Below are positions 24,086-32,220 of a stretch of DNA of 64,000 nucleotides, piece by piece. The stretch lies in contig DEXQ01000015.1 of assembly GCA_002364215.1 (NCBI GenBank), positions 1 to 64,000 on the forward strand, in the 5' to 3' direction. The translations under genes were made by a program, and so were the position numbers. The notes beneath the pieces are model-generated. The model did no database searches, had not been told where the DNA came from, and saw only the letters and a list, made by a program, of their open reading frames with translations. Position 1 is the first letter of the stretch. Every line of letters begins with the position of its first letter. This DNA is from Aequorivita sp. UBA3180. GTDB lineage: Bacteria; Bacteroidota; Bacteroidia; Flavobacteriales; Flavobacteriaceae.

Positions 24086-26227
24086 TTACTTCACTATCGT
24101 CAATTCATCAATAATATGGCTTGCTCCCGCAAACTTGTCTATTAAAAACAGTACATAGCGAATATCCACATTAATGGTGCGCTGCAGTTGATCGTCAAAA
24201 ATAACATCACCTGCCATTGCCTCGATGTTTCCATCAAAAGCCAAGCCGATCAATTCACCTTTGCCATTCAATACTGGCGACCCGGAATTTCCTCCTGTAA
24301 TATCGTTATCAGTCAAAAAGTTTACGGGCAAATAACCGTCATTATCCGCATATTGACCAAAATCCTTATTCTCATAAAGGTCTATCAATTTCTGCGGCAT
24401 ATCAAACTCATCATCTCCAGGTTGGTATTTTGCAATAGTCCCCTTCAATGTTGTGTAGTAATTTTTCACAGCATCATTGCGCTTATCTTCCGGCAATGCA
24501 ATTACCTTTCCATACGTTAAGCGAAGAGTGCTGTTTGCATCGGGATAGTATTTGGCATCTGGATTCATCTCTCGCATACCTTGTACCATCAAACGGTATG
24601 CACGCTCAAAATCGTTGTTCAATTGCTTTTCTTCTTCAGATTCATAACGGTAGCGCTTCAGCAAATCTGTAGATAGCTGAAACAATGGGTCATTTTTTAA
24701 AACCTCAGCATCTGGATTTGCCATAAAGGCCTCCACTTTTTCCTTTGATTGAAAAATACTGTTCTCAAATGCAGTGTTCAAATAATCATTCCATCCTGCC
24801 TCGCTTTTATTATTGGCAGTGGCAATGCGCGCTACCATAGGCGCAATATTTTCAGCTTTGGTTGAATAAAGCTTCAATTGGGCAGCCAGCACATCCTTTT
24901 CCAAAGGCATATAAATACCCTGATACAAATCGTTTATTTCAGCTTCCAATTGTGGCTTAACCTCAGCCTGTTTTGCTTCATTCTGTTGTAAATAATAATC
25001 CATTGCATTGCCCAAACGGTACGGAATGGTCGCCATTCGGGTACGCAACAACAAGCCCAAATAGTTATCGTGGGCACTGGCTTTATTGGTGTTTTTATAA
25101 TAATTGTTTATAACGGGTATCACCTCCTCAAACCTATCATTGCCCTTTTTGGAAGCCCATTTCTGAAAAGCCTTCTCCTCATTCCGCTTGCTTTCTGCAG
25201 TTTTATGCTGCGTAAGGGCATCTATCATCCCTTGGCGGTTTTTCCAATAATTGGCAATAGAGGCATAACTGGAAGCATAATCAAGTTTTACTTGCTGATC
25301 CTTGTCCATATATTTCTTCATTACGTCCATAGACGTTTTGGAAGCCTCTACCCAAGCGGGATATGCATATTCCACATTCTGTTGAATACCGCCTGCTGGC
25401 ATCCATCGGTTTGTCCTTCCCGGATACCCAAGAATCATTGCAAAATCATTTTCCTCAAAACCTTTCAAGCTTGTGGTTAAGTGGTATTTCGGCTTAAGCG
25501 GCACATTGTTGGGTGAATACTCCGCAGGGTTGCCGTCCTTATCGGCATACACTCTGAAAAGTGAAAAATCTCCCGTATGTCTTGGCCATTCCCAGTTGTC
25601 GGTATCGCCTCCAAATTTTCCAATGTTTGCCGGCGGAGTTCCCACCAAGCGCACATCGTTATAATCTTGGTAAACAAAGTAATAAAACTCATTTCCTTGA
25701 TAAAAGGATTTTACTGAAACGGTATATTTACCACCCTCGTTATTTTCCTGCTCAATCTTGGCTATCTCGCGGTTGATGGCAGCTTCGCGTTCAGCTTCAG
25801 TCATCTTATCGTTCACCTGCCCCAAGATGCGTTTTGAAACATCGTCCATTCGAACAAAAAAGCGAACGGATAATTTTTTCGGCTTTAGTTCCTCACCATA
25901 GTTACCTGCCCAAAACCCATTGGTCAAATAATCATTTTCTGCCGTGGAAAGCTCAGCAATTTGGCTATAACCACAATGGTGATTGGTAAGCACCAAACCA
26001 CTTTCTGAAATAATTTCAGCCGTACACCCACGGTTAAACTGCACTATGGCGTCCTTAAGACTGGAATTATTGATACTGTAAATTTCTTCGGGCGTAAGCT
26101 GTAGCCCCATTTTTTGCATATCGCGGTAGTTCAATCGCTCAATGTGCATTAAAAACCACATACCTTCATTGGCCTGAACAGGCAATACAAAGGCAGCAAG
26201 TAAAAAACAAAGAATAACTTTTTTCAT
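24086..26227 (-). CDS. S46 family dipeptidyl peptidase, DPP7-like
   Basis: The 713-aa periplasmic serine peptidase has a signal peptide (MKKVILCFLLAAFVLPVQA) and the S46 hallmarks: His84 in LTNHHCGYS, Asp in GGDTDNWEWPRH, and nucleophile Ser648 in GGNSGSPV. The residue 18 after the nucleophile is Gly666 (AFDGN). In the well-studied P. gingivalis enzymes Gly at this place goes with DPP7 specificity (hydrophobic P1) and Arg with DPP11 (acidic P1), so DPP7-like cleavage is expected. It would feed dipeptides to the POT transporters elsewhere in the window. It has its own terminator and no close partner. Confidence 0.93.
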   Translation of the reverse strand: MKKVILCFLLAAFVLPVQANEGMWFLMHIERLNYRDMQKMGLQLTPEEIYSINNSSLKDAIVQFNRGCTAEIISESGLVLTNHHCGYSQIAELSTAENDYLTNGFWAGNYGEELKPKKLSVRFFVRMDDVSKRILGQVNDKMTEAEREAAINREIAKIEQENNEGGKYTVSVKSFYQGNEFYYFVYQDYNDVRLVGTPPANIGKFGGDTDNWEWPRHTGDFSLFRVYADKDGNPAEYSPNNVPLKPKYHLTTSLKGFEENDFAMILGYPGRTNRWMPAGGIQQNVEYAYPAWVEASKTSMDVMKKYMDKDQQVKLDYASSYASIANYWKNRQGMIDALTQHKTAESKRNEEKAFQKWASKKGNDRFEEVIPVINNYYKNTNKASAHDNYLGLLLRTRMATIPYRLGNAMDYYLQQNEAKQAEVKPQLEAEINDLYQGIYMPLEKDVLAAQLKLYSTKAENIAPMVARIATANNKSEAGWNDYLNTAFENSIFQSKEKVEAFMANPDAEVLKNDPLFQLSTDLLKRYRYESEEEKQLNNDFERAYRLMVQGMREMNPDAKYYPDANSTLRLTYGKVIALPEDKRNDAVKNYYTTLKGTIAKYQPGDDEFDMPQKLIDLYENKDFGQYADNDGYLPVNFLTDNDITGGNSGSPVLNGKGELIGLAFDGNIEAMAGDVIFDDQLQRTINVDIRYVLFLIDKFAGASHIIDELTIVK

Positions 26228-26378
26228 TAGTAAAGGGAGTTTTATTAGTAATAACTAGACAAACAAGTGGCAGTATGCACTAAATTTATCAGTTGGTAAA
26301 TATAGAATGATATGTCTTTTATACGGCGCGAACGTTACCGAAAAGAATAATTTTAACTTTTTGTTAAGACAGATAAAC

Positions 26379-26446
26379 ACTCCCCACCCAGAAAGGAAGA
26401 GCCTGCCCCAAACTTGATTCGGGAGGTACCAGACAGGCGGGGTAGA
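26379..26446. repeat. Dispersed intergenic repeat, degenerate copy C
   Basis: ACTCCCCACCCAGAAAGGAAGAG, TGCCCCAAACTTGATTCGGGAGG and CAGGCGGGGTAGAT match parts of copies A and B, without the TCCACTTTAGTGGA hairpin. Confidence 0.65.
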
Positions 26447-26456
26447 TATAATACAC

Positions 26457-26477
26457 AACTGAGAACTGAGAACTGAG
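26457..26477. repeat. 7-bp tandem repeat AACTGAG, three copies
   Basis: AACTGAG three times in a row, next to repeat copy C. Similar simple-word arrays occur in other gaps of the window. Confidence 0.7.
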
Positions 26478-26485
26478 AACAGAAA

Positions 26486-27223
26486 CTAAACAATCCCAAT
26501 CCCCACAGCCCCCTTAGCAAACGATTTATAATACCTATCTGGCAATTTCTGATAAAACTGTACCTTCACAACTCCAAAAACCTCTCGATTAGCAACCGGG
26601 TTTTCGGCACAGGTAAGCTCCAACTCCCTAGCAACCTCTTCCGCAGCAACCACAACCTCATCCCCAGCCAAAAAACGAAAAGCATTGGTTTTCAAGTCAT
26701 ATTCCAAAACCCCATATTGCATAAAAAAGTGCGTACTCCCTTTAGGAAATTTCAATCGTTTGGGGTCAAAAGCAACAGCTTTCAAAGCTCCTGTTTCTGC
26801 ATTAAAATCGGTAATTGGCCCCAATATATCCCTAGTTTGTGGGCCATTGGTAAACTTAAACTCCCTTAAAAGCTTCCGTCCCATATCACAACAAAGTCCT
26901 TTCCCTACTGTCCGTTGCCCTGCAGGCGCCTCAACCAGCGTTTTGATCTGCATAAAAAGTTTCATCAACCGCTGGTGCAAAGTCCCATCCCCTAAATCAT
27001 TTATAAGAGGAAACAAAGCTTCCTTAAAATGTTTGTTGAATTTACTGCACAATGCAAGTTCCTGATTACTATCACGAACCCCTTGCATCTTTGGATTATT
27101 TTTTATACTTTCGGTAGTAAATCCACCACCCGCTTTCCGTTGGCGCTGCTTGCCATCCTGAAAGTAATAGTTAATACCGTTGTACGTTCCTTTTATCGGT
27201 GGAAACTTATTATCTGAAGCCAT
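26486..27223 (-). CDS. Unrecognised 245-aa protein
   Basis: The product (MASDNKFPPIKGTYNGINYY start) has no signal peptide or membrane segment. It has a basic N-terminal third (FQDGKQRQRKAGGGF), a central helical part and a C-terminal part ending in KGAVGIGIV. I do not recognise a domain. A TTG at 27229 extends the frame by two residues; the ATG at 27223 is preferred. A promoter (TTTG-N20-TAATTTTC) lies directly upstream, and beside that a five-copy 11-bp array, so the gene is probably regulated. Neighbours give no functional clue. Confidence 0.6.
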   Translation of the reverse strand: MASDNKFPPIKGTYNGINYYFQDGKQRQRKAGGGFTTESIKNNPKMQGVRDSNQELALCSKFNKHFKEALFPLINDLGDGTLHQRLMKLFMQIKTLVEAPAGQRTVGKGLCCDMGRKLLREFKFTNGPQTRDILGPITDFNAETGALKAVAFDPKRLKFPKGSTHFFMQYGVLEYDLKTNAFRFLAGDEVVVAAEEVARELELTCAENPVANREVFGVVKVQFYQKLPDRYYKSFAKGAVGIGIV

Positions 27224-27254
27224 AACCAATTAATTTAAAGTTGGTATTTCAGAA

Positions 27255-27286
27255 GAAAATTAAAACATTCCCCTCATTTTCCCAAA
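27255..27286 (-). promoter_or_regulatory. Promoter of the 245-aa gene
   Basis: On the minus strand TTTG (27283-27286) is separated by 20 bases from TAATTTTC (27255-27262), 7 of 8 matches to TAnnTTTG. The leader is about 25 bases. Confidence 0.6.
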
Positions 27287-27290
27287 TCCG

Positions 27291-27345
27291 TATGCCGACT
27301 ATATACCGACACTATGTTGACTATATGCCGATCTTATACCGTATT
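27291..27345. repeat. Five-copy 11-bp direct repeat beside the promoter
   Basis: Units TATGCCGACTA, TATACCGACAC, TATGTTGACTA, TATGCCGATCT and TATACCGTATT stand in uninterrupted 11-bp register. The array starts 5 bases upstream of the -33 element of the 245-aa gene. An 11-bp period puts each unit on the same DNA face, as in the pho-box-like sites of OmpR/PhoB-family regulators. Confidence 0.75.
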
Positions 27346-27481
27346 TGCTCCCAGTTTCCTTCTACTTTCCCTTTACTTTCCTCCCACTTTACTAGTATCT
27401 GTCTGCTATACTTGCCCTACCGTACTTCAAAAAAATGCGGCTCTTTCCGAACAAAACTCGCACTCAACCAAAGCAACACCC

Positions 27482-27511
27482 TTGCAAACCCAATATTTAT
27501 CTATAACTTTA
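27482..27511 (+). promoter_or_regulatory. Promoter of the FG-GAP T9SS gene
   Basis: TTG (27482-27484), 19-base spacer, TAACTTTA (27504-27511; 7 of 8). The start ATG follows at 27539. Confidence 0.6.
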
Positions 27512-27538
27512 TAAATACGAAACTCAAAAACGAAGCTC

Positions 27539-29296
27539 ATGAAAAAAACAATTACCTTTCTATCGTTACTCTTCATTGGAACAGCTACCATTGCCACCGC
27601 CCAGCAGCAAGGCAAGAAAGCAAGTCTTAATGAGGATGGCACTATTTCCGTTCAAACGGTTAGCCTTCCAGAAAATTACTACAACCAGGAAAAAACCCAA
27701 GTATTTGACCAACTCTGGCGCTTTGGCGAACCTGCGCATCCCAATTTCAAAAACAGTCGCGGCACCACCTTGGCAGATATTGATAACGATGGCGTGGACG
27801 AAATACTCTACGGTATCTGGAACACCCTTTATGCCCTTGAAGGTAACGGCACCATCCTTTTCCAAAAAACCGTTAGCGGCACCATCCTACTTCCTCCATC
27901 GGTTGCAGATTTAAACAACGATGGCACCCTAGAGATAGTCCTAAACACAGGCGGCGTTCCCAATGCGGGTCGTGTTTATCTTCTTGATCCCACAGGGGCA
28001 GACTTACCGGGTTGGCCTTTAAACTTTGATGACCACTGGATGATTAACGCCCCAGCAATTGCTGACGTGGACGGAGATGGAATGTTAGATATTATTACCG
28101 GTGAACGCGTAGGGAGTGCACAAGGCTTTGTGCATGCCATTAAAATGGACGGTACTCCAATTAATGCCAATTGGCCCGTAGAGGTAGCCGCCACCCCTGC
28201 CTTTACCCCTTCCATTGCTGATGTTGATAATGACGGCAGCAATGACGTGGTAATAGCGGCCTCTTCCGCAGGCATGTATATCTTTGATAACCAAGGGCAG
28301 CTATTCCCCAACTTCCCTGTTGTTGACCCCAATGTGAAATATTCCTATCAATCTCCTATGCTTGCAGACCTAGATAACGATGACGACCTTGAAATTATAG
28401 GAAGCAACCACGGCGACGCCCCAGGCTTCTACGTGATGGAACACGATGGCTCATACAAAGCAGGCTGGCCTATTGCTACAAGCGAGTGGACCTATTCCCC
28501 CTCCACCGTTTGGGATGTAGATAATGATGGCATCTTTGAAATCTTTATGTCAGACCGTAATACAAGCGGCACCCAGGGCGTGGAACTTCCCGTCGTTTAT
28601 GGCCTCGATCCAAATGGATCAAACCTGCCCAACTTCCCAATAGAAAAATACGGCGGTACCGAAGGGGTTATCTCCCTCGCAGATGTTAATAATGATGGTG
28701 CTTTAGATATTGTATTCCCGAGTGTTATAACCGATGCTGCCGGCTATGGTTACATCCACGCTTACAATATGGATGGCAGCGGTGAAATAGACGGCTTCCC
28801 ACTACGTCCTCGCGGTTTTACCTTTTTAAACGGAGCAGTATTGGGCGATGTGGATAACGACGGTATGCTGGACCTTACAGCCAATAGCTACACCCTAACT
28901 TTTGGCGCCGGGGTTGACTCTACTTTTGTAAGTGTGTACAACCTCAACGTACCCTACAATCCAGACCGTATAAAGCGGAACGGCTACAAAGGCAATAATA
29001 CCCGAGAAGGTTTTGTTGAAATAGAAGAAATTGTAGGTGTTACAGATTTTAGTGCCAGCTCCGTAATAAGTATTTTCCCAAACCCTTCAAAAGGCATCTT
29101 AACCTTTAAGCTTCCTCAGGCTATTGTAAATGCTAATCTGAAAGTTTACAGTGTGGATGGAAAAGTAGTCTTTTCTGAAGAAGGCAATCTGCAAACTACA
29201 AGCAGTTACAATTTAAAGCATTTAAATAACGGATTGTATTTTGTTTCCATCTCTGATGGAAAGAAAACGTTTACAGCTAAGTGGATTAAGAATTAA
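27539..29296 (+). CDS. T9SS-sorted FG-GAP/VCBS beta-propeller protein
   Basis: The 585-aa exported protein has a signal peptide (MKKTITFLSLLFIGTATIATAQ) and eight FG-GAP/VCBS-type blades, each with a calcium-binding Dx(D/N)xDGxxxI motif (DIDNDGVDEI, DLNNDGTLEI, DVDGDGMLDI, DVDNDGSNDV, DLDNDDDLEI, DVDNDGIFEI, DVNNDGALDI, DVDNDGMLDL) over about residues 75-475. It ends in a T9SS sorting domain (IFPNPSKGILTFKL near 515, ending TFTAKWIKN). It should be a calcium-stabilised propeller on the cell surface; binding partner unknown. It has its own promoter. Confidence 0.9.
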   Translation: MKKTITFLSLLFIGTATIATAQQQGKKASLNEDGTISVQTVSLPENYYNQEKTQVFDQLWRFGEPAHPNFKNSRGTTLADIDNDGVDEILYGIWNTLYALEGNGTILFQKTVSGTILLPPSVADLNNDGTLEIVLNTGGVPNAGRVYLLDPTGADLPGWPLNFDDHWMINAPAIADVDGDGMLDIITGERVGSAQGFVHAIKMDGTPINANWPVEVAATPAFTPSIADVDNDGSNDVVIAASSAGMYIFDNQGQLFPNFPVVDPNVKYSYQSPMLADLDNDDDLEIIGSNHGDAPGFYVMEHDGSYKAGWPIATSEWTYSPSTVWDVDNDGIFEIFMSDRNTSGTQGVELPVVYGLDPNGSNLPNFPIEKYGGTEGVISLADVNNDGALDIVFPSVITDAAGYGYIHAYNMDGSGEIDGFPLRPRGFTFLNGAVLGDVDNDGMLDLTANSYTLTFGAGVDSTFVSVYNLNVPYNPDRIKRNGYKGNNTREGFVEIEEIVGVTDFSASSVISIFPNPSKGILTFKLPQAIVNANLKVYSVDGKVVFSEEGNLQTTSSYNLKHLNNGLYFVSISDGKKTFTAKWIKN

Positions 29297-29311
29297 AAAC
29301 ATAGAAAACTT

Positions 29312-29383
29312 GATTGTCTGGTCGAGCGTTGGCCTGTCTCGAGCGTAGTCGAGAGGTCGAGATCTCTGTTCCACCAGACAATC
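29312..29383. terminator. Bidirectional hairpin with a palindromic repeat in its loop
   Basis: GATTGTCTGGT (29312-29322) and ACCAGACAATC (29373-29383) form a perfect 11-bp stem. The 50-base loop carries TCTCGAgcgtagTCGAGA (29337-29354), a palindrome family common between flavobacterial genes, and GAGATCTC. It lies between two convergent genes. Confidence 0.65.
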
Positions 29384-29385
29384 AT

Positions 29386-30432
29386 TTATTCAATCACATG
29401 CTGCGAATAATTTCGCCATTTATCCAAACAAGCCTCCATATCCTCTGGAATGGGGCATTCAAAGCGCATAAATTCTCCAGTAGTTGGGTGCATAAATCCT
29501 AAAGTCCGCGCGTGCAGTGCTTGTCGTGGCAGTACTTTGAAGCAGTTCTCCACAAACTGCTTATACTTACTGAAAGTTGTTCCCTTTAAAATCTTTTCAC
29601 CCCCGTAACGTTCATCGTTAAAAAGGGTATGGCCTATGTATTTCATATGCACCCTTATTTGATGCGTTCGTCCTGTTTCTAACCTACACGAAACAAGCGT
29701 CACATATCCCAAACGTTCCAAGACTTTATAATGGGTAACTGCAGGTTTTCCCTTTTCGTCTTCATCGTTTTCGTAGACGGTGTTTTGTAAGCGGTTTTTG
29801 GGATGGCGGCCTATATTCCCTTCAATGGTACCTTCCTCCTCTTCCACATTCCCCCACACAAGAGCAACATATTCTCGCTCGGTGCTTTTATCGAAAAACT
29901 GTTTTGCGAGGTGCGTCATCGCATCTTCTGTTTTTGCAATTACCAATAGTCCGCTTGTATCTTTATCAATTCTGTGGACTAAACCGGGCCTGTTACTTGA
30001 ATTATTGGGAAGGTTTTCAAAGTGATAGGTTAAAGCATTTATAAGTGTACCGCTGTAATTGCCGTGACCGGGATGCACGACCATTCCCGCGGGTTTGTTT
30101 ACCACAAGTACGGCGTCATCTTCATAGACTATATCCAACGGAATATTTTCGGGCACCAAAAGAAACTCATAGGGCGGATGCTCAAAAAGTACCGTGACCA
30201 CATCATTGCCTTTTACTTTGTAATTGCTTTTTACGGGAAGTCCGTTTACGTGAATATTTCCAGCGGTTGCTGCTTTCTGTATTTTATTGCGGGTCGCTTT
30301 TTCAATCAAGTTCATCAGGTATTTATCTACCCTAAGCGCCCTCTGCCCTTTATCTGCCTTAAAGCGGTAATGCTCGTAAAGATCATCACTGCCGTCGGTA
30401 TCTTCTATTTCTTCTTCGTTAAAACTCGCCAT
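29386..30432 (-). CDS. RluA-family 23S/tRNA pseudouridine synthase (RluD-like)
   Basis: The 348-aa cytoplasmic enzyme has an N-terminal S4 RNA-binding domain (RVDKYLMNLIEKATRNKIQKA near 34-54) and a PseudoU_synth_2 domain with the catalytic Asp156 in VHRIDKDTSGLLV. Length and domain order match RluD, which makes pseudouridines in helix 69 of 23S rRNA, but RluC-like specificity cannot be excluded. The ATG at 30432 (MASFNEEE) with AGAAGAG upstream is preferred to the ATG at 30447. The 5' end overlaps the PASTA gene by 14 bases, so translation is coupled. Confidence 0.9.
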   Translation of the reverse strand: MASFNEEEIEDTDGSDDLYEHYRFKADKGQRALRVDKYLMNLIEKATRNKIQKAATAGNIHVNGLPVKSNYKVKGNDVVTVLFEHPPYEFLLVPENIPLDIVYEDDAVLVVNKPAGMVVHPGHGNYSGTLINALTYHFENLPNNSSNRPGLVHRIDKDTSGLLVIAKTEDAMTHLAKQFFDKSTEREYVALVWGNVEEEEGTIEGNIGRHPKNRLQNTVYENDEDEKGKPAVTHYKVLERLGYVTLVSCRLETGRTHQIRVHMKYIGHTLFNDERYGGEKILKGTTFSKYKQFVENCFKVLPRQALHARTLGFMHPTTGEFMRFECPIPEDMEACLDKWRNYSQHVIE

Positions 30433-31051
30433 TGTTCTCTTCTTCATTTTCAGTTGGAGCCTCTAGATTTTCTTCGGAAGAATCGTCTTCTGTTTGAATT
30501 CTATTGAGCGATTCATCCCCAACGATTAAATCTATCACTGAAGTTTTCTGCAGCGGTGTGCCCACCTCAAGTTTTTCGCCTTTGTAGCGCATTTCCAAAA
30601 CATTGTCGCTAATATGCGGTCGGTAACTTATCTTTCCTATTTTGAAACCCATGGCCAGTAGTGTAGGCTCTGCCTGTCGGCGCGTACGGCCCAAAACGTC
30701 GGGAACTTCAATTTTTCGATAGCCCGAAGGGTTCAGCGTTAAATATAATTTTCGGTCTTCCTTTACAAATTTACCAGGCTTCGGTATTTGTTCGATTACG
30801 GAATACTTTGGGTAATCGGGATTGTAATTTGCAGAGTCGAGAATTTCATACCGAAGATCCATCTCGTCCAAGGTCTCCTCTACTTTATCTAAAGAGAGTT
30901 TCGCTAAATTTGGAACCTCTATTGTTTCATTATGGTTGGTACTGATCCGCAACCACCATAATATCAAAAAAGCCAAGACCAGCAAGGCCACAATAGCCAG
31001 CAATAATTGTTTTAAAAATGCCTTGGAAAATACGAACTGGAAAAAAGTCAT
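30419..31051 (-). CDS. PASTA-domain membrane protein
   Basis: The 210-aa protein has one membrane segment (about 13-33, LLLAIVALLVLAFLILWWL) and then two to three PASTA repeats (IEVPNLAKLSLDKVEETL near 40, IEVPDVLGRTRRQAEPTL near 114, with a shorter third around 160), ending in an acidic tail. There is no kinase domain. PASTA repeats bind peptidoglycan fragments or penicillin-binding partners, so a cell-wall role is likely. It overlaps rluD-like gene by 14 bases and is divergent from ddl, which also makes peptidoglycan precursors. Confidence 0.88.
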   Translation of the reverse strand: MTFFQFVFSKAFLKQLLLAIVALLVLAFLILWWLRISTNHNETIEVPNLAKLSLDKVEETLDEMDLRYEILDSANYNPDYPKYSVIEQIPKPGKFVKEDRKLYLTLNPSGYRKIEVPDVLGRTRRQAEPTLLAMGFKIGKISYRPHISDNVLEMRYKGEKLEVGTPLQKTSVIDLIVGDESLNRIQTEDDSSEENLEAPTENEEENNGEF

Positions 31052-31085
31052 ACGTTTGTTTGTTAATGCACAAAAATATAAAACC

Positions 31086-31093
31086 CAAAGTTA
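31086..31093 (-). promoter_or_regulatory. -7 promoter element of the PASTA-rluD unit
   Basis: The minus strand reads TAACTTTG, a full match to TAnnTTTG, about 35 bases upstream of the ATG at 31051. The -33 element is not obvious. Confidence 0.45.
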
Positions 31094-31161
31094 GTATCTT
31101 TCTATGGATAAGTGATATTTTTGTTTTACCAGATATTTAACGCAGCTTTTAATGATTTGTT

Positions 31162-32139
31162 ATGGGTAAAAAACATATTGCCGTTGCTATGGGCGGCTAT
31201 TCCAGCGAGTTCGAGATTTCAATAAACAGTGGCGGCGTAGTATGCAATGCCCTTGATAAAAATAAATATGAGGTGTATCCCGTCCATATTTTGGAGGAAG
31301 GTTGGTATTTTGTTGGCAGTAACGGCACCAAACACCCCATAAACAAAGCCGATTTCAGTTTTGACAATGGTACCGAGACCATCCGACCCGATGCAATTTT
31401 TAACACCATCCACGGCACACCCGGCGAGGATGGTTATCTGCAAGCTTATTGGGAATTGCTAAAAATTCCCCACACTAGTACAGATTATTACCAGGCAGCA
31501 CTGAGCTTCAACAAACGTGATTGTCTTTCGGTATTGAAGAATTTTGGCATTCGCGCCGCAAATTCCTATTATATAAATGAAGGAGGTGAAATTAACATTG
31601 AAGAAATAGTAAAGAAAACCGGCCTACCTTGTTTTGTAAAACCCAATCGTTCCGGTTCCAGTTTTGGAATTAGTAAAGTAAACGAAATAGCTGCAATGAT
31701 GCCAGCTATTGAAAAGGCATTTACCGAAGACACCGAAATAATTATTGAAACAGCTCTCGTTGGAGTTGAAGTTTCGGTGGGAGTTTATAATAGAGGTGAA
31801 GAAATAATCGCCCTGCCCGTAACCGAAATTGTATCGGAAAATGAATTTTTTGATTACGAAGCAAAGTATCTCGGGAAATCACAGGAAATTACCCCCGCAA
31901 GAATTTCAGAAGAAGAAACCGAAATGGTAAAAAAAGAAGCCGTTCGCATATATAAATTGCTAAACATGAAAGGCATCACCCGCAGTGAATTTATTATTGA
32001 GAAAGGAAAACCATTTTTTCTGGAAATAAACACAAATCCGGGTCTTTCCACAGAAAGCATCGTCCCCAAACAAGCCCGAGAAGCAGGAATGACATTGACG
32101 GAATTTTTTGATATATTGATACAGAATGTACTAAAGTAG
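31162..32139 (+). CDS. ddl: D-alanine--D-alanine ligase
   Basis: The 325-aa ATP-grasp enzyme joins two D-alanines for peptidoglycan. It has the N-terminal VAMGGYSSEFEISINSG motif, NTIHGTPGEDGYLQAYWELL near 87-106, the ATP-grasp lysines and the C-terminal metal-binding FFLEINTNPGLSTES near 286-300. Length is normal. It is divergent from the PASTA gene and followed after 81 bases by lpxB, so it belongs to an envelope block. Confidence 0.95.
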   Translation: MGKKHIAVAMGGYSSEFEISINSGGVVCNALDKNKYEVYPVHILEEGWYFVGSNGTKHPINKADFSFDNGTETIRPDAIFNTIHGTPGEDGYLQAYWELLKIPHTSTDYYQAALSFNKRDCLSVLKNFGIRAANSYYINEGGEINIEEIVKKTGLPCFVKPNRSGSSFGISKVNEIAAMMPAIEKAFTEDTEIIIETALVGVEVSVGVYNRGEEIIALPVTEIVSENEFFDYEAKYLGKSQEITPARISEEETEMVKKEAVRIYKLLNMKGITRSEFIIEKGKPFFLEINTNPGLSTESIVPKQAREAGMTLTEFFDILIQNVLK

Positions 32140-32220
32140 TTTCAGGTTTCACGTTACAGGTTTCAAGTTTAAAAACTTAACAACTCTTAACTCATAACCC
32201 ATAACTCACAACTTTTTAGA
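32140..32220. repeat. Low-complexity intergenic words
   Basis: Between ddl and lpxB: CAGGTTTCA twice, then a run of CTTAACTCATAACC-type words (CTTAACTCATAACCCATAAC). Similar word arrays occur at 1905-1966, 26457-26477, 46088-46126 and 48024-48108. Confidence 0.5.

Larger units (their letters stand above)
27230..27538. other. Divergent regulatory gap
   Basis: Holds promoters in both directions (27255-27286 minus, 27482-27511 plus) and the 11-bp array between them. No gene is seen; the pyrimidine-rich stretch 27340-27420 is of unknown role. Confidence 0.6.

Noticed and set aside
27291..27345. CRISPR array
   Set aside because: Repeats are 11 bp in direct contact without spacers and no cas gene is present.
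27241..27630. 129-codon frame over the divergent promoter region
   Set aside because: Runs through the 11-bp array and both promoters and overlaps the start of the FG-GAP gene in another frame.
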